From Syngnathus acus (taxonomy: Eukaryota > Chordata > Actinopteri > Syngnathiformes > Syngnathidae), in the NCBI RefSeq assembly GCF_901709675.1, contig NC_051099.1, positions 1,300,001-1,364,000 of the forward strand: a DNA stretch of 64,000 nt, given 5' to 3'. Every line of letters begins with the position of its first letter. Within the stretch, counting starts at the first letter, position 1. The notes under the pieces were generated by a model, which did no database searches, was not told the DNA's origin, and saw only the letters and a list, made by a program, of their open reading frames with translations. Positions 35,532 through 46,716 of the stretch are shown piece after piece. A program made the position numbers and the translations under genes.

Positions 35532-38500
35532 GTACCGTACCACCATCTGCTTTTTTTTTTCCAACCTCCTCAGCATATTGTCGCATCTCACGCTTGTCTT
35601 AGATTCAGATGACTCCCGTGTGCAATCACTTCACTGTTAATATTCCAAAGTCGAAATTGACAGGGGTTAACTTCCCCCCCAATCCCCTTTTTAAGCCTTC
35701 CTCTAGGTAGCCTGACTTATTGTATTCAGTTGGAGTGGCGCTGTTTAAAATCCAATGTCCCCTTGACATTCCTAAGACTTGTGTAGTCCCGTGCCCTGAA
35801 AGCTCAAAGAAGTAAATGTCATGTCCAACTGCAAATGTCTGCCCCCCAGAGATGACTCATTGTGACTCCTAATGCTGTGTTCAATCCAGGAACCCTTCAC
35901 ACTTGAAAAGAAAGAACCTTTTTTTTTCTTCTTCAAAGCAGTAACTCAAACTTTGAGAGAGTGCTGTTGATATACCCCATCATATTAAGTTGGATGAAGG
36001 ATATTTTAATGAATGGGTTGTCATCTACAAAAAGGATTTGAGTATGATTGGAGGGAACACTAAATGCTGATGTCACAGTTTTTTTAAGTGTCTGTCATTC
36101 CTGCAAAAGTTGATGACATGCCGGGTTATGATTATAGATTTGGACATTAATATCCACTGGAGTGTGGACTATGAAACCACCACTATAGTTCTTCACATTT
36201 GATCAAAACTTCTCATATATATAAATATAAAAATAATACAAAAATAAAGTGACCCCAAAAGTATGTGTTGTAGACATTTTCCAATATTTCGTATGGAATT
36301 CTGTTAAATTAATACAAAATGATGCTTTAGCTATAAATGTATGATTTTTATACACGGTACCGTGCAATCTAGTGTGAAGAGTTCATGATCATGTATCTAC
36401 GCGCGCCTTTAATCCTCTATGAGGCTGACAGCATCATATTTGAGTTAACCATCCTGCAGCCAAGCCCTCCATGGTGTTGCTCCAAGATTGGAGTCAGAAA
36501 AGGTTGTTAGCGTCTATCATGGTGGCAACCAAGGAGCCCAGGGACGCCAGAAAGATCTTATCATGGGATTAGAACTACTTTCCCAGACTGGAGGATATTG
36601 TCGAGTGATACAAGGAACAATTGAAGGACTTTTGTTGAACCCTTCAACATAATGGAGGAGGAGTTGACATGACATGGTCTAGCACATATTTCAAGAACGG
36701 CTCAACGAGATGTTGGAGTAATAAGGCACTTGTTGGATGAGATCATTCTAGATATGGGGAATTTTGGGTGGATAGCCCAACAGACTGAAAGGAACTGTAT
36801 GGCCAGAAAAATGAAAGAATGGATGGACTGAGAGAAATGAAGCGTCAGACGCTTCAAAAATATTTTCATGACGCACTGCAGGTTTCTGCGTACATACATA
36901 TATTTTGCCCTTGTTTTAAAAGTCAGACAGCTAGCAATAACTGGACTACCTTTGTTTGTTGGAATGACTGTTTCCCAGGTGATTGTGTCTGTGCACCCCA
37001 CCCTACAATAACGCTGACATGGCGCCACGTCTGAAATGGTAACACGAGACGTTGCGTTTGATTGACGTATCAATTTAAAAGTTGGGTGCTGTGTTAAGCA
37101 ATATGCAAATGAGTTTGCTGACGCTCAAAGTTGAAGGAACCCTTTCCTACCTTTCTTTCTCCCTCTCAAACCTTTTCCCTCAGCGTCATTGGCTTGGTCC
37201 CCATATTCCTGGAAAGGTTTCCACACAATGTTGAATATTCCCCATCAGCTTCTGATGTCTATTTGTGTTCTGCTGACACACAAGAGGGGCGCAGCTTCTC
37301 TATGTATCGTAGGGGAATCTGGATATCAGACTCCTTCAATGCGTCCCCAGTCGCTACGCTATCTGCTTTCATGCGTCTTCTTGATTTATTACCCGCTCTT
37401 TTCACGGGCTCTAGATGAAAGCAAACATGCATGGAGCGCTTGCAGCCCCATGACGTTTTGTCTTTTTAATAAAGTTGTCCGCCTGAGCTGAAGACGCATG
37501 GTAGGTCCAACCTTGGAGCTCCTAAGGCGGAATATTAGCATATAATACACCTGATTATCTCCTTTATGCATTCCACCGCTCACATTTTGACACCTTGCTT
37601 CTATTTGTCAACCCACGCTGAATAAAACAGTGCGAGTTATCTTGTACCAAGTTGTCATTCTCCGCGAAGCATTTCTAGTTGCTCAAAGATTTAATATAGT
37701 TTATTTACAATCATTTTATTAATTAAAGGTCTTGCTGAAAAAAATTGGTCTATTTTGTGAAGTTTCACAGATAAAGACTCCTTGGGTTGGAGCCGCATCT
37801 TGGTGATAGTTTTTGGTATTTGCTGCCAACACAAGTCATCTAGTCTCACAGCAAGAGGTCTGTAAAAACTGAACAGACGCCACATTAAAAGTCTCGCTTC
37901 TTTTGCTTGGTTGGATAGTGCCAAACCACTGAAGTTTAGGGGCCTAAAGCAAAGAACAACTTCACAATGATGAATGATAAAAGCAGAATGTGGAAGTTCT
38001 GGTGATATTTAACACTTATTATTAACATTTATTTATTTATTTACTTAAATCTACTATGCTGTGGAAATGTACTTTTTTTTCTTGCAGTAGAATGAAAATG
38101 GCTTTGAAAAATGTATAGTTTATACGCATTTAGCCTTAATACGTAAATTATAGCTCAGATATCACAATTACCATGTGGAGTCACATAGTGAATGGTGGCA
38201 TTTATTCAATCTTGTAGAAATATTAGCAAATAAATATACAGCAAACTTGATGGTTCTAATAAATAGTCTAATTAGCGCTAATGTGCTTTGTGGCAGCTGT
38301 TGACCTCTAGGGTGTAACTACAGCAAAGATAAAGAAAGATTCCAAATCTCCAGTGTATGACTCGAGACTGATGTCCAAACTGTAGCTTGTGATTCACTGT
38401 ATTGATTAAGCGCCGGAGCGTGCGCCCGCCCGCTCAGTCTTAATGGCAATAATACATCTTTGGCTAAGCACCAAAGGTCTGTGCAATGTCATCAAAGTGT

Positions 38501-39112
38501 ACATAAACACATCCTCGCTCTGCATGGCCGCTTACCTCTTTGCCGTATCGCTCTTCGTGGCTTAGCAAATTAGCTGTGACCTTGCCAAACTGAAATTAGT
38601 AATCACGCACAACAGGGCTTTCTTTGACATATTTACTGTTCACTCCACGCAATCAGTATTCCTTTGGCCAACCCCTGTTGCCCGACGCTGGTGCTAAGCA
38701 CGGGTCCTGCCTCAGAGAGGACAGCAATTATTCATGGCTGGTGTCTCTGCCCGTGGAGGTGCAAAAATAATCAAATAAAGCACGGCCAAACTTAAAGTTA
38801 TCTTCTCTTACTTTGTACCTGAGAGGAATGGAGGATAAAAGAAGAGAAAACTGCACCGGCGGCTTTGACACAAACAACGGTTGTACTTGAGACATGCATT
38901 GAAAAATTGAAGCTGTTGGACGCCTGATAGGTTAGGTTGCATGAGCGTCATGCTCACATGCATTCATTCGTTTTCTATACTGCTTATCCTGTTCAGAGTT
39001 GCGGGCTTTGTGCTTTAAAAAGTCGGCTTGAGAAGAAAAAAAAAGGTTTCGAAATCAAAGCTTAAATAACTTTGAAGTTAGGTTGCGTGTTCACACAGCC
39101 AGCCTCTAGATC

Positions 39113-39381
39113 ACTGGTGTCAAAGTCAAGGCCCGGGGGCCAGATACGGCCCGCCACAGTATTTTAGGTGGCCCGCAAAGACAAAGAAAATTGATTTGAT
39201 TTCAATATTTCAGTTTTTATTAGTCTCTGTTTTGAAAACTAGTTATTCATCAATTTGTTGTGTAGCCTATACTGTACATATATACAATATGAGCCGTTCA
39301 TACATTTATTTGGGTTGACAATTTTAATGGGGCTTTGAGGCAAACTATGACTATGATGCGGCCCGCGACAAAAATAAGCCT
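39113..39381. mobile_element. hAT-type MITE-like repeat
   Basis: It starts CTGGTGTCAAAGTCAAGGCC, then GGGGGCCAGATACGGCCCGC, and ends near GATGCGGCCCGCGACAAAAA. The interior is AT-rich with no coding capacity. This is the pattern of a common vertebrate non-autonomous repeat whose first line is GGTGTCAAACTCA..GGCCC. The fragment at 18336 is a relative. Family assignment is by memory. Confidence 0.6.
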
Positions 39382-39853
39382 GAAGCCTCAGCTTAACATA
39401 CAAAACCAGTATCGTTATTTATCATTCCCCGCACCCTCACGCACACACGCCACACTGTTGCTCCGTGTCGTCCATTTGAAGGGTCAAAGGGCATGGGATC
39501 AATAATGGGTTGCCGCAGTGTGGCGAGGCGATCTTTATCTCAAGCCTGGGTGTGTTCAGGATGCAACGCGGATTGTCTGAAGACAAGCGGCAGCTTAATT
39601 ACCAGCCTTCCTCTGGGCTCTGTTCCTTGAGGGCTTGCGCCGTCTGCATTTAAAGACAAGGGGTCTTTTCCCTACAATGAAATATTCATGACGCCGGCTC
39701 TTGATTGTGAAATCTACCTTGCAAAATAGTCTGACTTCAATAAAGGTTACAAAAGTTCTGGAAATAATGAAACCCAAAGTACGGCAATGGAATTTCTATC
39801 AATGAAGTTCCTTCATCCAAATTTGTCCGTAAGGTGGATTTAATCAAATCATC

Positions 39854-39903
39854 ATGATTTTACTGCTATCTTAGGTTAGATGCTAACATAGCAGTAAAAT
39901 CAT
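39854..39903. repeat. Perfect 16-bp inverted repeat with 18-nt loop
   Basis: The left arm ATGATTTTACTGCTAT (39854-39869) and right arm ATAGCAGTAAAATCAT (39888-39903) are exact reverse complements, separated by 18 nt. Just downstream is TTTTTGGACTATAAGTCACA, resembling a vertebrate repeat containing GGACTATAAGTCGCA, so the hairpin may be part of an old element. Confidence 0.9.
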
Positions 39904-41284
39904 ACGTTTTTGGACTATAAGTCACAATTAAAATTCTTTCGGCGCTCCCGTCGCAACCTCAAAAGGTTCTTCACATTTTTTCTGTTAGCCATGATTGCAA
40001 TGCTAACCTTTCGAAGAAAAAGCACAACAAACAGTTTAAGTGTTTGTTTCCAAAAACTTTTGATGGTAAAGGACAAAAAGTGCAACGTGTACTTTGCAGG
40101 TACTCCGCTTCAATCAGCTTTAGACTGGGGGAGAAACCTGTTGTGAAAACCCAATAAGTGAAAAGACAATTTTCATTCCTCGGAGGGATTTCCAACAGCT
40201 TTATTTCATTGCTATCGATCTAACGTTAGCGCAGGGTTAGGACGTGTGATGAGCAGAAATAACATTTTCTCTCGCAGCCGCCGCTTCGGTGGGTGACTCG
40301 TGTTCAAAGCAAAAGGCTTATGTTCCCGTGGCAGCATCCTCAGATATTTCAAAAGGGGTTAAATATTGAACAGCCGCGACAATCTTCTGTCCATTTCCTC
40401 CCTGGCGTGGGGCGCAGGACGAATTAAAACATAATGCAAAGGTCTTTGTGCTTATTGCTGAGGCAGCTTATTGATGAGCTGTCACATTAACTGGCTGTGG
40501 GGGGAAGAAATATAGCAACAATTTGGAAGTAAGTGTAGAACAGGGAGGGAGAAATCATTAGATCTCAAGGCTCATGCGATCAATTACATATAATAACCCC
40601 AACTCCACCCACCCATATTCATTCAAACACTGGAAGGTCTGCTTTTTATTTATTGAAGCTTTATTCCTTTGACTTGTCCCTCGAAAGGATTCTCAAGTTT
40701 AACACGCCCCCTCTTGTGTCGGTTTCATTTAACCCATTCCACTCGTGCAATTATGACGGAAAATTGTTGGCCAAGCAACAGCGCTGAAGTTGTGATCAAG
40801 TTAACGCTGCTGCGTTGGTTTTACCCCCATTGTCGCTTTCTTACTGCTGAGGTTATCGACTCCGCCGAACACGCCGCTGCCGTGATAGATTGAAACTCGC
40901 ATTGGGCTTAATGAATTCATAAGATTAATTATCTCACTCTGATTATAACTTCATTTTCATTGTGAGAGCAGGATAGGAGGGAGGGAGAGAGGGAGTCTGG
41001 CCGCTTGAATATTCAAGAGAGTATCCGCGACCATGTGACGGGCTTTATTGAATGATTAGCAGGAGTAATTTGTTTTCAGAATCTAATTAATCCTCTCAGA
41101 GACACCAAGCAATAATCTGCAAGGACGTAGGGGGAAAAAAAAATGTGAAAACGCAAACGCATCTCCATAGCATCTTTTGCTTTCTTCAAATGCATCCATC
41201 TTTTTTCCATCTCGGCTGGAAGCTGCAACCACTTTGGGCTACTTTCCTAAATGAAATTTCACATGAAATTAGTGACCCTTCATA

Positions 41285-41570
41285 GGACATGAAACTATCC
41301 CAACAAATGAACAAACAATACCGATACCAAGTATCGATATCACTCGTACTTCTGATATTTGACATTTTAATGAGCACAATACCTGAACAAAGACTTGACA
41401 AACAACTGTACCAACAAATTAAGAAACATTACCGATACCACTAGTAGCTGTAAAACATTTTAATGAAAACATTTTAATTTTAACAAGCACGATAACTGAA
41501 CAAAGACTTTGCTTCAATGCTTCGATAACTTGAAATCACCGATACTGGTATAGGTGCTTGCCCATCCTTA
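41285..41570. repeat. Diverged CCGATACC-type repeat with internal duplication
   Basis: CCGATACCA occurs at 41321 and again at 41432, and CTGAACAAAGAC at 41383 and 41496, so two diverged copies are offset by about 111-113 bp. The segment ends in GATACTGGTATAGGTGCTTG, similar to ends of fish repeats with GGTATCGGTGCATCCC. Non-coding. Confidence 0.6.
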
Positions 41571-42697
41571 AATCAAATCCCTATGAATTTGATTTGATCT
41601 ATTATGTGTATGTATAAGGTGTAAGTTCTGTCTGAAAGATATAAAGTGAGGTTGTTTCTCTTGCCTTGTTTGTTGTATAAAGCCTCAAGGACACGCCATT
41701 TCTGTAAGCCTTTTTGTTTAAGGTGGTTATTAGACTTCAGAGATGCTACATTTGATCGTCAGAGGCTGAGCTGTTAAGCCTCGCCAGATGAATGGCGTCG
41801 CAAAGGACAATTCTGTTTGGTAAATGACTGCACTGAAAGTTCTTTAGATGAAGACGGCGGATGTGCAACAGACAAACTTTGATAAAGAACGATTCCCATT
41901 TGGAACGCAATCCTGTGAGGTGACTTTCAAGCCAAACATCAGATGAGCAGTCGGGCACCTTTTTACAGATAAAAACATCTGAAATCTTGCAAAAGTATGT
42001 TTTATCTTGTCACTTCACGGTCATGAGAAAAATGTGCGGTTTTGCTTTCATTATTTGACTCACTTCGCCGTGTATTCATTGAGCCTTATCTTTCTGTCAA
42101 GGCGGAATTTTTCACGGCGCTCGTTAGATTGTGCATAATGGTGTCTTCGACAATATGTCTTCAAATGTTCTATATTTGAAGTGATACCTTTGTGACACCC
42201 GTGTCCATTGTTTGGCCAAAATGGAATGATCCTGTAAAGAGGCCAGATGTTTGTTGTCAAAGTAATATAGTTCTGCAGTTATGCCAGCAAACTGCCTTGT
42301 TTATTGAGGCACACGGTCAACAGAAAGAAGCCCGTAGCCATCAGATAAGGATTTAGCTGGCGGCTTGAGGAGGAAGACTTTTGCTGGGAGTCGGCGGCGA
42401 CTCGCACAAGCTGCGAGCGTCTTTGATTTATTCAACACGGCCGGGCGACAAGGAGAGCGCCATAAATATTGAAGGACAACTTTGCTCTGCTATGAAATCG
42501 CACCGAGAAGATATGTGCCCCTTATTAAAAGATCTTGTGATGATGCTTAGAGACCTAGAAGGTTCCATTTTGGATTTCTTTCTTTTTGCTTCTTTCATTT
42601 CTTTCCGTAAGCCAAACAGTACCACTCTCTCTCGAAGTGACGCTCTAAAAAAGAATATTTATGTGTGGGATCACATATGGAAGATTGTATTATGGTA

Positions 42698-42733
42698 AAA
42701 TAGAATAGAATAGAATAGAATAGAATAGAATAG
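42698..42733. repeat. (AATAG)n microsatellite
   Basis: Seven AATAG units, followed by ATCTTTGTCATTGTCACATG, then TACAACGAAATTTAAAAAGT. The downstream text resembles the end of a common fish interspersed element that starts or ends with such a pentanucleotide. I cannot name the family. Confidence 0.85.
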
Positions 42734-43361
42734 ATCTTTGTCATTGTCACATGTACAACGAAATTTAAAAAGTGCCAACCGATCTGCGCATGCGATAAAA
42801 AATAAATAGAATAAAACATGTATTTTTATGTGCAATATACAGCTACATTTATATGCATCAAGCGGCGGGACTCCAAGGCCACGCTGATGTGCCCATGTGA
42901 CGTCTGCGCGTGCGCTAAAAAGTCCTCGCTGTCGTGCCGCAATGAGGTACACAGACAGCCATGGGGGGAACATTGCTTCCTCCTTTGCTTCACTGACCAT
43001 GCAGAACTTTAGCACAGTGAAACCCTGCTAAGTGCCCATGTGTGTGTGCGTGTGTTCTCACATGTGTGTGTGTCATTGCGGGCGTTTGTTTGTCCGCTGG
43101 GAGGCGGTGAAGTGTGAAGGCCTGGTCATTCACACGACGGCGGCTTATGGAGCGCATGCAAGCCAGCTGTTCAATTGGGCCACATGGGAAGAGGATGACG
43201 AAAAAAAAAAAAAAAGGCGAGAGCTATGTATGTTGAAATTGTTTCTACATATTCCTGGTAACACCTTCTTTTCTCTGTGGAAGAAAATGTCAAGATAAAA
43301 AATGTCAATCCAGTTGTGATGCTGTCAGTACAACAACAGGTGGCACAAAAATAATCTGTAA

Positions 43362-43561
43362 GCCTAACCCTCATTTGAAACCGTACCCCTAATTTAAAAC
43401 CCTACTTTGCAATCCTTTTCCTAATTTAAAACCCTACTTTGAAAAACTAATTCTAATATAAAACCCAACTTTGAAGCCCTAATTGAAAACCCCAACCCTA
43501 GTTCGAAACCTCAATTTGAAACCCTACCTCTCATTTAAAACGCTCATTTGAAACCCTACTC
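43362..43561. repeat. Short degenerate telomere-like minisatellite
   Basis: Repeated blocks such as TTTAAAACCCTACTTTG and TTTGAAACCCTACC recur at mixed short spacing. They are clearly the same motif family as the large array at 58042-61760 (CCCTACTTTGAAA), but more diverged and only about six units long. It lies in the intron before the transmembrane exon. Confidence 0.8.
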
Positions 43562-43598
43562 CAGGCATAATATAATTTGCTGTTGACACCCTTGTTCA

Positions 43599-43631
43599 TT
43601 TTATTTATTTATTTATTTATTTGTTTGTTTG
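43599..43631. repeat. (TTTA)n simple repeat
   Basis: TTTA units turning into TTTG at the right end. It follows the short telomere-like minisatellite by about 40 bp. Confidence 0.9.
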
Positions 43632-44087
43632 TGCGACGTGAACAACTTGACAAGAAAGATCCTTTATCATCTTTTTCACACCTCTATTCGGCTGACAAGA
43701 ATCACTCTTTTGTTCTTTTGGGGATTTTCTGATGATTTATTTACTGTACCTTTGCGACTGCCAGCCTGCTTTGCATTTTGGAGATTCTTGCGCCTCCATG
43801 GGTGGTTCCTGAATTATTCAACTCCCTGATCTTTTTTCCCCCTAACTCACTATGTCGTTGTCTTCACCTTCATTTTGCTGGCTGAATGTCTCTCTCCCAC
43901 TCTCACCCTCTTACTCTCAGTTTTATTATTCCCTGAGAAATCATGTGAAAGGAGCAAGCTCTCATCAGAAGCATCCTTAGAAGAAGAGAAAAGTGGAAAA
44001 GAAAAGCCCCTTCATTCCTTGTTGCAGTGTTTGCTCTATTTCTTGATTTGATGGTAGCGTTCTCCTCTCCCTCCCGTCTGTCCTCAG

Positions 44088-44210
44088 ATCCCAACGCTCT
44101 GGGCCATCACGGCACGGACCACGCTTTGATCGGGGGTGTGGTGGCTGTGGTGGTCTTTGTCACCTTGTGTTTAATCATTGTTCTGGGAAGATACCTGGCC
44201 AGGCATAAAG
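44088..44210 (+). CDS. cadm2: cadm2 exon: transmembrane segment
   Basis: A 123-nt exon, phase 1 to 1, acceptor TCTGTCCTCAG and donor GTAGGT. It encodes [20 protein letters not shown], then [20 protein letters not shown], then K(G). The hydrophobic helix runs from about ALIGG to IIVLG, followed by the basic stop-transfer RYLARHKG. Mammalian CADM2 has DPNALAGQNGPDHALIGGIV and [15 protein letters not shown] is specific to CADM2 among the CADM paralogues I recall, and is the strongest single argument for the name. Confidence 0.97.
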
Positions 44211-44556
44211 GTAGGTAGCAACCACCTCGGACCCCGCCGTCCATCTCGCAAAGCTCACATCGTCCCATTGGACATTCCCGTGGCTCAGAGAATCCTCAGG
44301 TGGCAGATGAATGATATGCGGTGGCTCCTGTGAAGGACAAAGAATAAAATAAGACACAGAATCGGTGAAGATTGAAATCCCTTGAGACGTGAGGGCAATT
44401 TCAACCATGGAGGTGGCCCACATATGACCACGTACATTTGAAATTAACGATAAAATATGTGCGAAGTAAGGATGGCACAAAACCTTTCGTCAAAAATAAT
44501 CAACAATAGGGCCGCACGCTATTTGTACGCACTTTACATGTGGCGCTTTTACGTAG
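44211..44556. other. cadm2: cadm2 last intron, 346 bp
   Basis: It runs from GTAGGT to GGCGCTTTTACGTAG. No coding exon or recognisable repeat was seen in it. Confidence 0.9.
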
Positions 44557-44675
44557 GAACGTACCTGACAAACGAGGCCAAAGGGGCGGACGACGCGCCC
44601 GACGCCGACACGGCCATCATCAACGCCGAGGGCAACCACGCGCACGCCGAAGAAAAGAAGGAATACTTCATCTAG
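44557..44675 (+). CDS. cadm2: cadm2 last coding exon: cytoplasmic tail and stop
   Basis: The exon enters in phase 1 and encodes (G)[19 protein letters not shown], then [19 protein letters not shown], and TAG at 44673-44675. The [11 protein letters not shown] part is the juxtamembrane site that binds protein 4.1-type FERM domains. The C-terminal EYFI is the class II PDZ ligand that binds CASK, syntenin and MPP scaffolds in this family. The tail differs from mammalian CADM2 mainly at NHAHA. With the upstream exons it makes about 418 residues, close to the 435 of mammalian CADM2 once a signal peptide is added. Confidence 0.97.
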
Positions 44676-44717
44676 ACTGTAGAGGGCGCCTCCCTTGCCA
44701 TCCGTCCCTCCGTGTCT

Positions 44718-44719
44718 TC

Positions 44720-44772
<53 letters not shown>
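44718..44772. repeat. (CT)n tract in the 3' UTR
   Basis: A nearly pure CT dinucleotide tract with two TTT interruptions, starting about 45 nt after the stop codon. The antisense frame reads as a run of Glu-Arg and is not a gene. The tract could bind polypyrimidine-tract proteins in the mRNA, but this is speculative. Confidence 0.95.
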
Positions 44773-44776
<4 letters not shown>

Positions 44777-46696
44777 CCCCAGTGTTTGCCCTCTTTTTGG
44801 CTTCATCTTTTACCATCATGGTTCAGCGGGCATTTTTCGCAGGCATCGCTGCTGAAGTTCACGCGTATTTTTGCCCCTTCAACTCTGTAAATCTACCATG
44901 ACTGCTTCTTACACCCTCCAGTACGACACCTGAACACGCTAACACAAGCCCCTCCCACTCCTTTATGATCATCCACACCACACACACACACATCTCACAT
45001 CAACACGGTGCCTAAAAAAATACAGACGCCATTGAACTCGTGTCAATGCCTTCATGTATCAGTCAGTAGCAATGTAAATGCTTTTGTAGGTGGTCACCCG
45101 GACGGCCCATCATCCCGTTGCTTAGCTCTCAGCATTGTGTCTTTTGATTCTTCAAATTTTTATTTTTTTTTTTATTTCGATGATGATCTGTGCTGTTTGG
45201 CGCCTTATACATATCTACCACACTCAATATCTTAGACGATGGATCCCTCCTTCTTTAAATAGACTTGTAATTAAAATGTGGAGCCATGTAAGATAAGAAG
45301 AAGGCTTTGTGTGGTACTCGAGTTGCAAGGTTGCTCAGATCCGTGTGTAGTTAGTACAGTAGAGTGGGGGGTGTAGCGTGCTACCGTTTAGAAGTGAGAA
45401 TACACACCAAAAATTTTGCAAGCGATGCTAGATGAGATATTTCATCCATTGAGAAGAATAGAAGAGCATTTTCTAAATCTGCTACCAATCTACTTTTTGT
45501 GTATATTCTTGAACTCGGCAGCCACTTTTGTTTTCAACATGATGGCTTCAGGTCGACTAGTTGTATAAATTGTATTTAAGTCAGCAAGAATCATTTATGT
45601 TCTAATGAGAAGAGAGGGAGAAAAAAAACATCCCATCAAATGTAAAATTAGAAAATGGATTGAAAAGAGTTCATTAGTTACGTTATGTACAGGGATTTTG
45701 TGATAAATGCAATTTATTGCTGTAAATTCTGTTTTGATGTGCACTTCAACTAATTTTATGTTTTTATGGACCAAGCAGTTTAACTTTGAAAAGGAAAAAG
45801 TACAAAAAGTTCAAATGTTCAAAGTTGAGTATTTTACCTTTACATGAGTCGGGTATTAAGTCCACCTCAGACGTGCGCAGTGAAAGTTAATGTTCATGTG
45901 AAATATTCACAATTGGAACACCCGAAGGGGCAAACTATTAAAAGAAAAAAAAAAAGTCATGAATGTGTTGCGTTGTTTTCCATATATTATTTCCCAAATG
46001 ATAAATCTTGATGGACAAAGATAAAAGCACAAGATGGAGTTAATGTTTTTCATTGCCTTGAGGGTGCTACTTGATTCAAATTGACAGTGATCTTTGTTTC
46101 CAAATCGTCCAAACAAAAGAAAAAAAATTCAATACTTTTCTTTGAATGGTTTTAAACTCCCTGCTGTGTATCGTGTCTGCTAAAACGTGTTTGATTGTGA
46201 AAATTGCTATTGAATTCCAGCTCTCTTATAATCTTTTTGTATATTAGCAACTTTATCAATTGTTTTGTTTTGTTTTTTATTTTTTTATTTTATTTTTTTA
46301 AATCATACACTTCGGCCAATTTTTGCATTTTGTTTTGGCACACGGCATGTAAATAATGTGTGGGAAACTAAAGTTGGTAAAACCACATCAGTAAGTTTTG
46401 GTTGGCCTCTTTTTCATATTTAAATTATTTCAAGAGGTATTTTAGAGAATGGGAAGAATGTTTAGTAACTTGATAGTAGAGAACTGAGGGGATTGTGGCT
46501 TTTTATTAAAGATGAGAATTTAATCACATTTTCTCGATTGAAGATGTAGAAATTTTCAATATTTTTTCTTTAACCCCTGAATGTTCCGAACACCGGTGGC
46601 GTATTTTACAGTGTAAGGATGTAGCTCAACTTTCTATAGCTAGTGCAATTTTTGTTTCCTATTTTCCATTTTGTCATGAGTAAAATCTCACCAGAC

Positions 46697-46716
46697 AAAA
46701 AAAAAAAAAAAAAAAA
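46697..46716. repeat. Poly(A) run of 20
   Basis: A genomic A homopolymer in the putative 3' UTR. It would cause internal priming in oligo-dT cDNA libraries and could mimic a 3' end here. Confidence 0.9.

Larger units (their letters stand above)
35532..44087. other. cadm2: cadm2 intron, 8.6 kb
   Basis: The largest intron seen, from GTACCG to TCTGTCCTCAG. It contains a hAT-type repeat (39113-39381), a perfect 16-bp inverted repeat (39854-39903), a tandemly duplicated segment near 41285-41570, an AATAG pentanucleotide tract, a short telomere-like minisatellite (43362-43561) and a TTTA repeat. No other coding exon was supported. Confidence 0.7.

Noticed and set aside
36471-36840. A stretch that reads like broken protein-coding text on the plus strand
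   Set aside because: Stops are frequent, no recognisable domain appears, and no splice sites frame it.
44490-44819. A minus-strand frame with a long Glu-Arg run
   Set aside because: The run is the antisense of the CT microsatellite in the 3' UTR, and the rest overlaps the last cadm2 exon.
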